The position numbers and the translations under genes were made by a program. Shown piece after piece: positions 51,649-61,279 of a stretch of DNA of 64,000 bases (within the stretch, counting starts at the first letter, position 1; the number at the start of each line of letters is the position of its first letter). Under the pieces are notes generated by a model, which was not told the DNA's origin, did no database searches, and was given only the letters and a program-made list of their open reading frames with translations. Source of the DNA: an uncultured Anaerobutyricum sp. Its GTDB lineage: Bacteria > Bacillota > Clostridia > Lachnospirales > Lachnospiraceae. The stretch covers positions 1 through 64,000 of the forward strand of contig NZ_CAKRCF010000011.1 of assembly GCF_934307085.1 (NCBI RefSeq), read 5' to 3'.

Positions 51649-52407
51649 ATGTTTACAAAAAGAATTATTCCCTGTCTGGATGTCAATGATGGCAGGGTAG
51701 TAAAAGGGGTAAATTTCGTAAATCTGATTGATGCAGGAGATCCGGTTGCCATAGCAGAAGCCTATGATAAAGCGGGTGCCGATGAATTAGTATTTCTTGA
51801 TATTACCGCTTCCTCTGATGCAAGAAATACGGTAGTTGATATGGTTCGAAAAGTAGCAGAAAAAGTATTTATTCCGTTTACTGTTGGTGGAGGAATCCGT
51901 ACCGTTGATGACTTTAAAGCAATTCTTCGTGAAGGAGCAGATAAAGTTTCCGTCAATTCTGCTGCGATTATGCGTCCAGAACTCATCAGTGAGGCCGCAG
52001 ATAAATTTGGAAGTCAGTGTGTTGTTGTTGCCATTGATGCAAAGAAAAGGGAAGATGGTGGTTGGAATATCTTTAAAAATGGCGGCAGAGTTGATATGGG
52101 AATTGATGCTGTAGAATGGGCAATGCGGGTAGAAAAGTTAGGAGCAGGGGAAATTCTGCTCACAAGTATGGACTGCGATGGCACAAAAGCAGGCTACGAT
52201 TTAGAACTTACCCGAACAATATCAGAGAATGTTTCTATACCAGTAATCGCCTCTGGCGGAGCTGGAACAAAAGAACATTTTTATGATGCATTCAATGAAG
52301 GAAAAGCAGATGCCGCCCTGGCGGCTTCTTTGTTCCACTTTAAAGAATTAGAAATCATGGATTTGAAAAGATACCTTCAGGAGAAGGGTGTTTCGGTTAG
52401 AATATAA
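51649..52407 (+). CDS. hisF: Imidazole glycerol phosphate synthase subunit HisF
   Basis: A 252-residue TIM barrel that with HisH makes imidazole glycerol phosphate and AICAR. It has [20 protein letters not shown] (catalytic Asp), [43 protein letters not shown] (second Asp), [20 protein letters not shown] and [14 protein letters not shown]. The gene begins 175 bp after hisH behind AAAGGAGAT. It ends two bases before palindromic element H at a convergent junction. Confidence 0.95.
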   Translation: MFTKRIIPCLDVNDGRVVKGVNFVNLIDAGDPVAIAEAYDKAGADELVFLDITASSDARNTVVDMVRKVAEKVFIPFTVGGGIRTVDDFKAILREGADKVSVNSAAIMRPELISEAADKFGSQCVVVAIDAKKREDGGWNIFKNGGRVDMGIDAVEWAMRVEKLGAGEILLTSMDCDGTKAGYDLELTRTISENVSIPVIASGGAGTKEHFYDAFNEGKADAALAASLFHFKELEIMDLKRYLQEKGVSVRI

Positions 52408-52409
52408 CG

Positions 52410-52712
52410 CTGATTTGCTACAGGCAAAGTTGATGAACTCAGTATTCACAACTTTCTTCCTATCTCAAAAAATGAGAAAAAGAACCTCTAAAAAATTTAT
52501 TAAATTTTATGAATTTGTGCTGTAGAATTTTGACTATAGAGACTTCGGACTGCTTTGTCCGAAGTTTCTATTTTATTGGGCAAAATAGAGCGTTTAGCAC
52601 AATAGAACAAAATCAATAAATTTTTTAGAGGTTCTTTTTTAGTAATTCTTCTGGCAATCCGGTTATAATACCATCAATAGAGGTGTTCCGTCCGTTTAGC
52701 TTCTACAAATCA
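52410..52712. repeat. Palindromic element H (class 2)
   Basis: The ends are CTGATTTG (52410) and CAAATCAG. Inner arms 52478-52501 and 52615-52640 pair (AGAACCTCTAAAAAATTTAT). Core segments TTTGTGCTGTAGAATTTTGA (52515 on) and CGTTTAGCACAATAGAACAA (52591 on) are the inverse of those in element G. A third stem, GACTTCGGAC/GTCCGAAGTT, sits at the centre. The right end encodes the last codons and the TAG stop of the activase gene. Confidence 0.75.
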
Positions 52713-55700
52713 GCCTTCAACTTCTTCTCCGCTGTTGCCAGCATCAACTTAATTCGATTGACCTGGTTTACCTCACTTGCTCCTGGATCATAATCGATTG
52801 CGACGATATTTGATTCTGGATACTTACGGCGAAGTTCCTTAATAACTCCCTTACCAACAACGTGGTTTGGCAGGCAGGCAAATGGTTGTGTACAAACAAT
52901 ATTTGGCGCACCCTCTTTAATAAGCTCAACCATTTCACCAGTTAGGAACCATCCCTCACCAGTCTGGTTACCAAGGGATACGATTGGTTTTGCGTACTCG
53001 GCAAGTTCCTCAATGTGGGGTGGTGCAGTAAAACGCTCGCTTCGCTCTAATTCTTTTCGAAGGAAACCACGATAAGCTTCCAGTGCGGAAATTGCCATAT
53101 TGCATAACTTAGCAGCTTTTGTAGACTTTCCAAGGTATTCTGCTTTAAAGTTACTGTTGTAGAAGGAGTAGAACATAAAGTCTAATAAGTCCGGCATAAC
53201 GGCCTCTGCTCCCTCTTCCTCTAAAAGTTCTACCAGATGGTTGTTTGCGTCTGGAAGGAATTTTACAAGGATTTCTCCAACGATACCGACACGAGGTTTC
53301 TTCTCATTCGTGATTGGTAATCTGTCAAAGTCGTGGATGATGCCACGGATATTTTTCTTAAATTCTCCATAACGTGCTTTTTCAAGAGATTTAATACAAC
53401 GCTTTTTCCATACTTCATGTAAATGATTTGCAGAACCTTTTACTTTTTCGTATGGACGTACACGGTAGAGAACGCGCATAAATAAGTCTCCGTAAATAAC
53501 ACCCTGAAGGGCACGAACTAAAAGTGCCGGAGTGAATTTAAAACCTTCATTTTTCTCGATTCCCTGTACACTTAAGCTGATAACTGGAATCTGGCCATAA
53601 CCGTTTTTGGCTAAGGCACGACGGATAAATCCGATATAGTTTGTTGCACGGCAACCACCACCAGTCTGGGAGATGATAACTGCTGTCTTGTTCAGGTCAT
53701 ATTTGCCAGAAGTTAAGGCAGTCATAATCTGGCCGACAACGATAAGAGATGGATAGCAGGCATCGTTATTTACATATTTTAATCCAGTATCTACTGCCTG
53801 TTTACCCATTTCTGGTAAAATTTCTACGTTATAGCCGCAGTGGCGGAATGCAGGGGTGAGCAGGTCGAAATGAATTGGGGACATCTGAGGAATCAGAATG
53901 GTGTAGTCCTTCTTCATTTCTTTTGTAAATTCCACTTTTTCGATATTTGCCGGAACAGGATGTGGTTCAATGTGCTTACGGTTTCTGATTTTTACGGCAG
54001 CAATCAGAGAACGGATACGAATTCTGGCAGCTCCTAAGTTGTTTACCTCGTCAATCTTAAGGACAGTATAAATACGTCCGGAATTGGTCATGATATCATT
54101 TACCTGGTCGGTCGTTACTGCATCAAGACCACAACCGAAAGAGTTAAGCTGAATCACTTCTAACTGCTTGTTTTTCTTTGCGTAGTTTGCAGCAGCGTAT
54201 AGACGGGAATGATACATCCACTGGTCAGAAACGATTAATGGACGTTCTACATGACCTAAGTGACAGATAGAATCTTCACTTAATACGGCGATACCAAAAG
54301 AGTTAATCAGTTCAGGAATACCGTGGTTGATTTCTGGATCAATATGGTAAGGTCGACCACAGAGAACGATACCCATTTTTCCAGTTTCAGCAAGGTAGGC
54401 AAGAGTTTCCTCTCCCTTTGCCTGTACATCTTTTCTTACCTGTGCGGCTTCTTTATAAGCTTCATCTACAGCGTGGTCAATCTCTTCTTTTGTCACATCG
54501 AAATGTTTGGATAACTCGTCATAAAGACGTACTTTTAAGGCATCCGCATTGTCAAGTGCTAAGAATGGGTTCATAAAAAGAACGTCTGGGTTGCGGAGTT
54601 CTTCCATATTATTTTTAATGTTTTCTGCATAAGAAGTTACGATAGGGCAGTTGTAATGATTATTGGCACCTTTCATCTGGTCTTCCTCGTAAGGAACGCA
54701 AGGATAGAAAATGGTATTAATGCCTTTCTTTAACAGCCACATAATATGTCCGTGTGCAATCTTTGCAGGATAACATTCGGATTCGCTTGGAATGGACTCA
54801 ATACCAAGCTCGTAAATCTTTCGGGAAGACTTTGGAGAAAGCAATACCCGGAAAGAAAGGTTTGTGAAGAATGTGTACCAGAATGGATAGTTCTCATACA
54901 TATTCAGTACTCGTGGAATACCGATGACACCACGTTTGGCTTCATCTGATTTTAGCGCTTTATATCCAAAAATTCGTTTATATTTATATTCGTAAAGGTT
55001 TGGTACATGTTCATGGTTTTTTTCAAGGCCAAGGCCACGTTCACAACGGTTACCGGAAATGAACTGGCGGTCGTTGTTAAACTTATTGATGGTAAGGATA
55101 CAGTGGTTGTTACATCCCTGACAGCGGCTCATGGAAGTGCTGTATTCTAAGTTAATAATCTCATCAATGGAGAGCATCTGTGTATCTCCAGTTTCTTCCT
55201 CACGTTCTCTTGCGATTAAAGCAGCGCCAAAAGCCCCCATGATACCGGCAATATCAGGGCGAACAGCGTGACAGCCGGAAATACGCTCAAAACTACGAAG
55301 TACAGCATCATTATAGAAAGTACCACCTTGAACAACGATTTTCTTACCAAGCTGTTTTGGGTCAGTTAATTTGATAACCTTTAATAAAGCGTTACGGATA
55401 ACGGAGTAAGCAAGACCGGCAGAAATATCACCAACGCTTGCGCCTTCTTTTTGTGCCTGCTTTACTTTGGAGTTCATAAATACGGTACAACGGGAACCTA
55501 AGTCGATTGGAGATGGGGCAAACAGTGCAACTTTTGCAAAATCAGCTACAGAATAATTTAAAGATTTTGCGAAAGTCTCAATGAAGGAACCACATCCGGA
55601 AGAACAGGCCTCATTTAAAAGTACGTTATCAACGGCATGGTTACGAATTTTGATACACTTCATATCCTGTCCACCGATATCTAAAATACAGTCTACATCT

Positions 55701-56929
55701 GGCTCAAAGAAAGCGGCAGCATAGTAATGTGCCATTGTCTCTACTTCGCCGTGGTCAAGTTGCAGAGCGGCCTTGATTAATGCCTCACCATAACCAGTAG
55801 AACAGGAACCGGAAATCTTAGCACTAGGAGGAAGTAGCTCTTTTAATTCTTTCATGGCGCGGATTGTTGTATTTAACGGGCTTCCGTTATTGTTATCGTA
55901 GAAACGGTATAAGAGGGAACCATCTTCGCCAACTAAAGCAAGCTTTGTTGTTGTAGAGCCGGCATCAATACCGAGATAACATTTGCCGCTATAGGTAGCT
56001 AAGTTTGCTTTTTTAACTTTAAACTGATTGTGTTCCTCGATAAATTCATCATATTCTTTTTCATCTTTAAACAGAGGCTCCATACGTTCTACTTCTACAG
56101 CAAGCTGAATGTCGGATTCAAACTCTTTTAAGAGGTCATCTAATGCAAAGGAACATTCTTCCTTTGCGTTTAAAGCCGCACCTTTTGCTGCAAAAAGATG
56201 AGAATACGGTGGATCAATAATGTGCTCTTCATCTAGATTTAAAGTACGGATAAATGCATTCTTTAATTCTGGCATAAAGTGAAGAGGTCCACCTAAGAAA
56301 GCAACATATCCCTTGATTGGCTTACCGCAGGCAAGACCACTGATTGTCTGGTTTACTACAGCCTGGAAAATAGAAGCGGCAAGGTTTTCCTTTGTTGCAC
56401 CTTCATTAATTAATGGTTGAATATCGGATTTTGCGAAAACGCCACAACGAGCGGCGATTGGATAAAGGGTATCATAATCACGGGCATATTCGTTAAGTCC
56501 AGTTGCATCTGTCTGCAAAAGGCTTGCCATTTGGTCGATGAAAGAACCAGTACCACCGGCACATACACCGTTCATACGCTGTTCAATTCCGTTATTAAAA
56601 TAAATAATCTTGGCGTCTTCGCCGCCAAGTTCGATTGCTACGTCTGTTTTTGGTTCATAGTCCTGTAAAGCATTCGCCACGCAGACTACTTCCTGACAGA
56701 AAGGAATATGTAAATATTCTGAAATTGCCATTCCGCCGGAACCAGTTACCGTTGGATGAATTGTGAGATTGCCAAGCTTTTCTCTTGCCTCAGATAATAA
56801 TGTCTGTAAAGTTCCTTTAATATTTGCAAAATGTCGTTTGTAATCTGAAAACAGGATATCATGACTCTCATTGATTACGGTTACCTTAACGGTAGTAGAA
56901 CCAATATCAATACCTAATGCGTGCTTCAT
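52703..56929 (-). CDS. Fused acyl-CoA dehydratase activase-related protein (BcrAD/BadFG, DUF2229, dehydratase-like)
   Basis: A 1408-residue protein. Two BcrAD/BadFG ATPase domains lie at about 1-270 ([47 protein letters not shown]) and 315-590 ([46 protein letters not shown]), each with two Cys for the shared cluster. A Cys motif follows ([13 protein letters not shown]), then DUF2229 ([29 protein letters not shown]) and a dehydratase-subunit-like region ([34 protein letters not shown]). Radical 2-hydroxyacyl-CoA chemistry by family; the substrate is unknown. The last codons come from palindromic element H. Confidence 0.88.
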   Translation of the reverse strand: MKHALGIDIGSTTVKVTVINESHDILFSDYKRHFANIKGTLQTLLSEAREKLGNLTIHPTVTGSGGMAISEYLHIPFCQEVVCVANALQDYEPKTDVAIELGGEDAKIIYFNNGIEQRMNGVCAGGTGSFIDQMASLLQTDATGLNEYARDYDTLYPIAARCGVFAKSDIQPLINEGATKENLAASIFQAVVNQTISGLACGKPIKGYVAFLGGPLHFMPELKNAFIRTLNLDEEHIIDPPYSHLFAAKGAALNAKEECSFALDDLLKEFESDIQLAVEVERMEPLFKDEKEYDEFIEEHNQFKVKKANLATYSGKCYLGIDAGSTTTKLALVGEDGSLLYRFYDNNNGSPLNTTIRAMKELKELLPPSAKISGSCSTGYGEALIKAALQLDHGEVETMAHYYAAAFFEPDVDCILDIGGQDMKCIKIRNHAVDNVLLNEACSSGCGSFIETFAKSLNYSVADFAKVALFAPSPIDLGSRCTVFMNSKVKQAQKEGASVGDISAGLAYSVIRNALLKVIKLTDPKQLGKKIVVQGGTFYNDAVLRSFERISGCHAVRPDIAGIMGAFGAALIAREREEETGDTQMLSIDEIINLEYSTSMSRCQGCNNHCILTINKFNNDRQFISGNRCERGLGLEKNHEHVPNLYEYKYKRIFGYKALKSDEAKRGVIGIPRVLNMYENYPFWYTFFTNLSFRVLLSPKSSRKIYELGIESIPSESECYPAKIAHGHIMWLLKKGINTIFYPCVPYEEDQMKGANNHYNCPIVTSYAENIKNNMEELRNPDVLFMNPFLALDNADALKVRLYDELSKHFDVTKEEIDHAVDEAYKEAAQVRKDVQAKGEETLAYLAETGKMGIVLCGRPYHIDPEINHGIPELINSFGIAVLSEDSICHLGHVERPLIVSDQWMYHSRLYAAANYAKKNKQLEVIQLNSFGCGLDAVTTDQVNDIMTNSGRIYTVLKIDEVNNLGAARIRIRSLIAAVKIRNRKHIEPHPVPANIEKVEFTKEMKKDYTILIPQMSPIHFDLLTPAFRHCGYNVEILPEMGKQAVDTGLKYVNNDACYPSLIVVGQIMTALTSGKYDLNKTAVIISQTGGGCRATNYIGFIRRALAKNGYGQIPVISLSVQGIEKNEGFKFTPALLVRALQGVIYGDLFMRVLYRVRPYEKVKGSANHLHEVWKKRCIKSLEKARYGEFKKNIRGIIHDFDRLPITNEKKPRVGIVGEILVKFLPDANNHLVELLEEEGAEAVMPDLLDFMFYSFYNSNFKAEYLGKSTKAAKLCNMAISALEAYRGFLRKELERSERFTAPPHIEELAEYAKPIVSLGNQTGEGWFLTGEMVELIKEGAPNIVCTQPFACLPNHVVGKGVIKELRRKYPESNIVAIDYDPGASEVNQVNRIKLMLATAEKKLKADL

Positions 56930-57270
56930 GATTAATCAATCATCTCCTTTAGTAAAATGTGTGTTAATGTTGTGTATTAAAATAAGGTAATATAATGTTC
57001 AGAATTTATTTGTAACATTATCAGACGATACATTACTTATAACATATAGCCTGTCACATGAGTCTGAATCACTATATATAGATAAATTTCTCAATATCCA
57101 AACCATTATAAACGAGTTGAACGCAAAATACAACAAATTTCGAAAAAAAGATATAACAAGAGGAAAATATTTACAAAAAAATAAAGAGGTTTAAAGAGTT
57201 TTTAAGGATGATGTACCTTTTTCTTTGGCTGTCATATTTTATAATTGAGGAAGAGAAAGGAAGAGCATTT
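56930..57270. other. Divergent intergenic region without genes
   Basis: The 341 bp between the activase gene (minus) and the LysM gene (plus) hold no convincing frame. On the minus strand an SD (AAGGAGATG) precedes the activase ATG and TATATT near 56990 may be its -10 box, with a weak -35. On the plus strand only AT-rich DNA and GAAAGGAAG, the LysM gene SD, are seen. Confidence 0.5.
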
Positions 57271-57642
57271 ATGAGTGAAAAAGTGTATGTAAACATATGC
57301 GACAGAAAAAAATGTCCCGGTCCGGTATATGCAGTAAAAATAGGAGATACTCTTTATTCCATTGCACAGCAGTATCACTGCCGGGTGAGAGATTTGCTGG
57401 ATTTAAATCCTTTTGTAGATATATATAATTTGCAGCCAGGGGAAGAAATTTGTGTGCCAGACTGCAGGGGACAGGGGAAAGTAGATTTTTGGCCTTATGT
57501 AGTAAAAGAAGGGGATACATTAGAAATTATCCTGAAAAATGTTTCAATGACCTTTGAAGAATTAGCAAAGGTAAACCGTATTTTGTATAATCTTACTGTG
57601 CCGGCGGGGACGATTCTGCTCATCCCTGCAAAAAAAGAATAA
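57271..57642 (+). CDS. Two-LysM-domain protein
   Basis: A 123-residue protein made of two LysM modules: VYAVKIGDTLYSIAQQYHCR (about 20-65) and YVVKEGDTLEIILKNVSMTF (about 75-120). LysM binds N-acetylglucosamine polymers such as peptidoglycan. There is no signal peptide. The short N-terminus has two Cys (CDRKKCPG), and other Cys occur, which is common in spore-coat or spore-associated LysM proteins of Clostridia; that role is inference. ATG 57271 follows AAAGGAAG. Confidence 0.8.
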   Translation: MSEKVYVNICDRKKCPGPVYAVKIGDTLYSIAQQYHCRVRDLLDLNPFVDIYNLQPGEEICVPDCRGQGKVDFWPYVVKEGDTLEIILKNVSMTFEELAKVNRILYNLTVPAGTILLIPAKKE

Positions 57643-57692
57643 ATAAAAAAGAAAAGCAGTTAAAAAATAGTAAAAAAATCACAGAAATGCGT

Positions 57693-57721
57693 TTGACAAA
57701 GTATTAGATATTTCTTATAAT
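57693..57721 (+). promoter_or_regulatory. Promoter of corA
   Basis: TTGACA (57693-57698), 17 bp, TATAAT (57716-57721): full consensus. Transcription should begin near 57728, about 18 bases before a hairpin-terminator. Confidence 0.8.
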
Positions 57722-57745
57722 AAATTTAAACGGTTTCAGTTATGT

Positions 57746-57775
57746 AAGAGTCCGCGAAACGGACTCTTTCTTTCG
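57746..57775 (+). terminator. Hairpin between promoter and corA
   Basis: AAGAGTCCG pairs with CGGACTCTT around a CGAAA loop, followed by TCTTTCGTTTT. It sits between a consensus promoter and the corA start, so it may attenuate transcription, or it may end the LysM transcript 100 bp upstream. Confidence 0.65.
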
Positions 57776-57837
57776 TTTTGCCAAGATAGAGAAGATGCAG
57801 ACTGAGATACGATAAACTGTTGAAAGAGGGAAGTCTC

Positions 57838-58776
57838 ATGATAAGAATTTTTAAAACGACCGATTCAGGGATTCGCAAAGTTGCAGTGGCAGAGGAAGGA
57901 TGCTGGATAGCCCTTACCAATCCTACGGCAGAAGAACTAAGTACCACAGCAGACCAGTTCAACATTGATGTTGACGATTTAAAAAGCCCCTTGGATGAGG
58001 AGGAACGTTCCCGTATACAGGTGGAGGAAAATTACACATTAATTATCCTGGATATTCCAACAATTGAAGAGCGTAAGGGAAGAGAATACTTCTATACGAT
58101 ACCGTTTGGAATTATCTTTACTGATAAATATATATTTACCGTCTGTCTTGTAGACTCACCGGTACTGACCGTATTTATGGATGGAAGAGTGAGGGATTTT
58201 TATACGTTTAAGAGAACTCGTTTCATCTACCAGATGCTTTACCGCAATGCGACAATGTTTCTGCAGTATTTGAAGATTATTGACAAGAAAAGTGATGAAG
58301 TGGAGAAGAAGCTTCATATTTCTCAGAGAAATCAGGAGTTGATTGAGATGCTCGACCTTGAGAAGAGTCTTGTATATTTTACAACTTCTTTGCGAGGTAA
58401 CGAGGTTGTTCTTGAGAAGTTGATGCGTAACACTTCCATTCCGCGTTATGAAGATGATGAGGAGTTGCTTGAGGATGTTATTATTGAGAACAAGCAGGCG
58501 ATTGAGATGGCGAAGATTTACAGTGATATTTTAAGTGGGACGATGGATGCCTTTGCCTCCGTTATATCAAACAACTTGAATATTGCGATGAAGTTTTTAT
58601 CCGTTATCACCATTGTACTTACCGTACCAACGATTGTTACGAGTGCACTTGGTATGAACGTAGAAGGAATTCCATTTGCCAATAATCCATATGGATTCTG
58701 GATTATTGTAGGAATCTCCCTATTACTGACTTTGATTGCCGGAGCAATCATTGCTAAGAACAAACATTTTAAATAA
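57838..58776 (+). CDS. corA: CorA-family divalent cation transporter
   Basis: A 312-residue Mg2+ channel of the CorA family. ATG 57838 follows AGAGGGA. It has a cytoplasmic N-terminal domain (IALTNPTAEELSTTADQFN, TIPFGIIFTDKYIFTVCL), a long stalk helix (YEDDEELLEDVIIENKQAIE) and two C-terminal membrane helices joined by the signature GMNVEGIPF. The usual YGMN Tyr is Leu (ALGMN). The hairpin upstream is too small for a known Mg2+ riboswitch. A short GC-rich terminator follows at 58792. Confidence 0.92.
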   Translation: MIRIFKTTDSGIRKVAVAEEGCWIALTNPTAEELSTTADQFNIDVDDLKSPLDEEERSRIQVEENYTLIILDIPTIEERKGREYFYTIPFGIIFTDKYIFTVCLVDSPVLTVFMDGRVRDFYTFKRTRFIYQMLYRNATMFLQYLKIIDKKSDEVEKKLHISQRNQELIEMLDLEKSLVYFTTSLRGNEVVLEKLMRNTSIPRYEDDEELLEDVIIENKQAIEMAKIYSDILSGTMDAFASVISNNLNIAMKFLSVITIVLTVPTIVTSALGMNVEGIPFANNPYGFWIIVGISLLLTLIAGAIIAKNKHFK

Positions 58777-58791
58777 TTGAATAAGTATGAG

Positions 58792-58818
58792 ACAGCCGGA
58801 ATTTCCGGCTGTTCATTT
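58792..58818 (+). terminator. Hairpin after corA
   Basis: ACAGCCGGA pairs with TCCGGCTGT across ATT, followed by TCATTTAT. It is a strong stem with a poor U-tract. Confidence 0.65.
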
Positions 58819-58844
58819 ATAAACAAAAATTATTTTATTAAGAA

Positions 58845-58899
58845 TGTACTCTTAGATTCTTTACTGCACTTGCTTTTGCAGTGGATTTTTTATTAGTAC
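58845..58899. repeat. GTAC-ended repeat, short copy
   Basis: GTACTCTTAGATTCTTTACT ... GCACTTGCTTTTGCAGTGGA ... TTAGTAC resembles the left arm of the element at 33191-33349, including the shared GCACTTGCTTTTG. It ends 25 bp before the next gene. Confidence 0.6.
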
Positions 58900-58923
58900 A
58901 TAAAAAAGTTAAAGGAGGATGCC

Positions 58924-59739
58924 ATGAACTGGCTAGATAAGCTAGAACGTAAACTTGGAAGATATGCGATACGAAATCTGCCGTTGTATATCGTTATACT
59001 GTATGCGATAGGAGCGGTGCTTAATATTATAACAAGGGGTTCTTACTATTATTATGTTGCATTAAACCCGTATATGATACTGCATGGGCAGATTTGGAGA
59101 CTGCTTGGTTTCCTTATTGTGCCACCGAATGCAAATCTCATTTTTATTATTTTTGTACTGATGTTTTATTATTCGATTGGAGAATCTCTGGTACAGGTAT
59201 GGGGAGCCTTCCGCTTTAATATGTATATCCTGACAGGAATTCTTGCGACAATTGTGGCATCATTTGTTGTATATTTCATTTATCCGTCAACGATGATTTT
59301 TATGGATACCTTTTATTTAAACTTATCCATGTTTTTAGCTTATGCTACAATCTTCCCGGAAATGAAAGTATATCTTTACGCAATTGTTCCGGTAAAGGTA
59401 AAATGGATGGCGTGGCTTGATGTTGCACTTTTAGTTTATAATTTTGTCGTTGGAGGACTTGGCTCGAGAATTGCGATAGTAGTAAGTTTACTAAACTTTC
59501 TGCTGTTTTACTTCTCATCAAGGAATTATAAAAAGGTTTCTCCAAAAGAGATTCACAGAAAGAGAGCATACAGGAAGGCATCATCTGTGGCGTCAAATAA
59601 ACCATATCGTCATAAGTGTGCAGTCTGTGGTAAGACAGAATTAGATGACCCGAATTTAGAATTCCGTTACTGCTCAAAATGCAATGGAAATTATGAATAT
59701 TGCAATGAACATTTATTTACACATACGCATGTAAAATAA
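58924..59739 (+). CDS. Rhomboid-like membrane protein with C-terminal zinc ribbon, catalytic residues apparently lost
   Basis: A 271-residue protein with about six membrane segments laid out as in rhomboid proteases: NPYMILHGQIWRLLGFLIVP resembles the family L1 loop (WR). The expected GxSG is LNLSMFLAYATIFP and the last segment (RIAIVVSLLNFLLFYFSSRN) has no His, so protease activity is unlikely. A cytoplasmic tail of about 70 residues ends in a zinc-binding region: CAVCGKTELDDP, then RYCSKCNGNYEYCNEHLFTH. The GGAGG SD is strong. It may be a membrane-protein chaperone-like pseudorhomboid, but that is inference. Confidence 0.65.
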   Translation: MNWLDKLERKLGRYAIRNLPLYIVILYAIGAVLNIITRGSYYYYVALNPYMILHGQIWRLLGFLIVPPNANLIFIIFVLMFYYSIGESLVQVWGAFRFNMYILTGILATIVASFVVYFIYPSTMIFMDTFYLNLSMFLAYATIFPEMKVYLYAIVPVKVKWMAWLDVALLVYNFVVGGLGSRIAIVVSLLNFLLFYFSSRNYKKVSPKEIHRKRAYRKASSVASNKPYRHKCAVCGKTELDDPNLEFRYCSKCNGNYEYCNEHLFTHTHVK

Positions 59740-59844
59740 AGCAATATTAAAAGAGTTATATTCTTTAAATAAATCTAAAAAAGGGATGGATAGAATAAAG
59801 ATATAACATAAGTTGCAAATAAATCATGACTAGGAGGCGGTCTT

Positions 59845-60165
59845 TTGTTTACAATATCAGAACACATCATAATCGGAGAAACGATTTCCTACGATGAGAA
59901 GGGCATATTACGGGGGGTTCGTCATCCTTTTATATGGAAGAAAGGACTCTGGTATGGTATTACGACTTCCTGTGGGGAAGATACGATCATGTATATCCTT
60001 TCTTCAAGAGAGATGAGGCAAAAGTTTTATCAGAATAATAATCTTAAACTTTTGGGGCTTGCAGGTTCTATAAAAGAGGCTTATGAAATTGTGTTAAAAC
60101 TTGTGCAGATGGGATATAATAGTGATTGTATCTATGAGATGAATGATTATCTGGAGAAGTTTTAA
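59845..60165 (+). CDS. Hypothetical protein
   Basis: A 106-residue soluble protein starting with TTG 59845, seven bases after GGAGG. It begins FTISEHIIIGETISYDEKGI and ends AYEIVLKLVQMGYNSDCIYE. The family is not recognised. It stands between the rhomboid-like gene and DUF2953, 15 bp before the latter, so it may belong to the same transcript as the sporulation-type pair. Confidence 0.55.
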   Translation: MFTISEHIIIGETISYDEKGILRGVRHPFIWKKGLWYGITTSCGEDTIMYILSSREMRQKFYQNNNLKLLGLAGSIKEAYEIVLKLVQMGYNSDCIYEMNDYLEKF

Positions 60166-60180
60166 AACAGGAGGAGAAAT

Positions 60181-61263
60181 GTGCTGCATGTATTATTATT
60201 ACTATTAAAAATACTTGGAATGCTGCTCCTGTTACTTATTGGACTTGTTTTACTTGTGCTGCTGACTCCGATTCGGTATTCTTTTGAACTCGAAAAGGAG
60301 GAACAAACGGAACCGAAATTTATGGTAAAAATTACCTGGCTGTTCTGGCTTTTTTATTTTAAGACCAGTTACATAGAGAAGGTCTTTGATTACCGGATAC
60401 GTATACTGGGACATCAGATTGCTGGGAATCAGCCGGAATTTCTTGAAAGGCAGAAAGAACGGCAAAAAAAGAAGGCCCAAAGGGAAAAGGCAAAAAAAGA
60501 ACGTAAGAAAAACAAAGAAGACAGGGAAAAGCAACAGGAAGAAAAATCAGGGAAAACGAACAAGAAGAAACCAGAAGAAGCTGTAAAAGATACACAGGTT
60601 ATGGTGACAGAGAAGGAACTGGCTGTGAAGAAAGAACCGGAGGAAGATATTCTTCGGTCAAATATATCAACAGATATACCACAAAGTATGTCGACAGAGG
60701 CGCCGGTAGAAGGCAGAAGTCGAAGTATAGATACAGTTTCTAAACAGGAAGCGGAAGATGCATTTTCTAAAGCGCAATCCGTAGATGTGTCGGAAAGCAA
60801 AGAGAAAGACTCTGGAGATAATAAAAATAGTAAAGGCAAGAAAAAGAATAAAGAAAAGAAACAAAAGAAAGAACCTCCTTTCAAGAAATTGAAAGGCAGA
60901 ATAAAAAGTTTAAAAGAGACAAAGTCTAACTTGGATAAGTTACCGTGGCGGGAATGGTTAGAACTGGGGAAAGATATTCTTATCCGTTTTTTTAAACATG
61001 TCCTTCCAAGAAAGCTTGAAGGAAGTATTGCATTTGGTCTTAGTGACCCGGAATATACCGGTTATGTTACGGGCTTAGCTGCTATCTTCTATCCGAAGTA
61101 TGGAGAATATTTTTCTTTGTATCCAGATTTTGAAGGGAAGATGTTTGAGGCAAAGTGTAAGGGTAAGGGAAGAATTCGACCAGGATACATGCTTGTTCTG
61201 GTAGTTTCCATATTAAAAGAAAAAAGTGTAAGAACAATGATTAAAAACATTATTTTAGGTTAA
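60181..61263 (+). CDS. DUF2953 protein (YtfI-like)
   Basis: A 360-residue protein starting with GTG 60181 behind GGAGG. An N-terminal membrane helix (LLLLLKILGMLLLLLIGLVL) is followed by FMVKITWLFWLFYFKTSYIE, the DUF2953 start. Residues about 90-240 are a Lys/Glu-rich low-complexity segment that differs from the flanking composition. The C-terminal part resumes DUF2953 (GSIAFGLSDPEYTGYVTGLA, GKMFEAKCKGKGRIRPGYM). In Bacillus the homologous ytfI adjoins ytfJ, as it does here with the gene 16 bp downstream, so a sporulation or germination setting is likely. Confidence 0.82.
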   Translation: MLHVLLLLLKILGMLLLLLIGLVLLVLLTPIRYSFELEKEEQTEPKFMVKITWLFWLFYFKTSYIEKVFDYRIRILGHQIAGNQPEFLERQKERQKKKAQREKAKKERKKNKEDREKQQEEKSGKTNKKKPEEAVKDTQVMVTEKELAVKKEPEEDILRSNISTDIPQSMSTEAPVEGRSRSIDTVSKQEAEDAFSKAQSVDVSESKEKDSGDNKNSKGKKKNKEKKQKKEPPFKKLKGRIKSLKETKSNLDKLPWREWLELGKDILIRFFKHVLPRKLEGSIAFGLSDPEYTGYVTGLAAIFYPKYGEYFSLYPDFEGKMFEAKCKGKGRIRPGYMLVLVVSILKEKSVRTMIKNIILG

Positions 61264-61279
61264 AACAGGAGGGCATACA

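Noticed and set aside
57728-57837. Possible Mg2+ riboswitch upstream of corA
   Set aside because: The leader is about 110 nt with one small hairpin, too short and simple for the M-box or other known Mg2+ sensors.
60429-60884. 151-residue Ser/Phe-rich frame opposite the DUF2953 gene
   Set aside because: It is the antisense of a Lys/Glu-rich low-complexity segment, which always yields long Phe/Ser/Leu frames.
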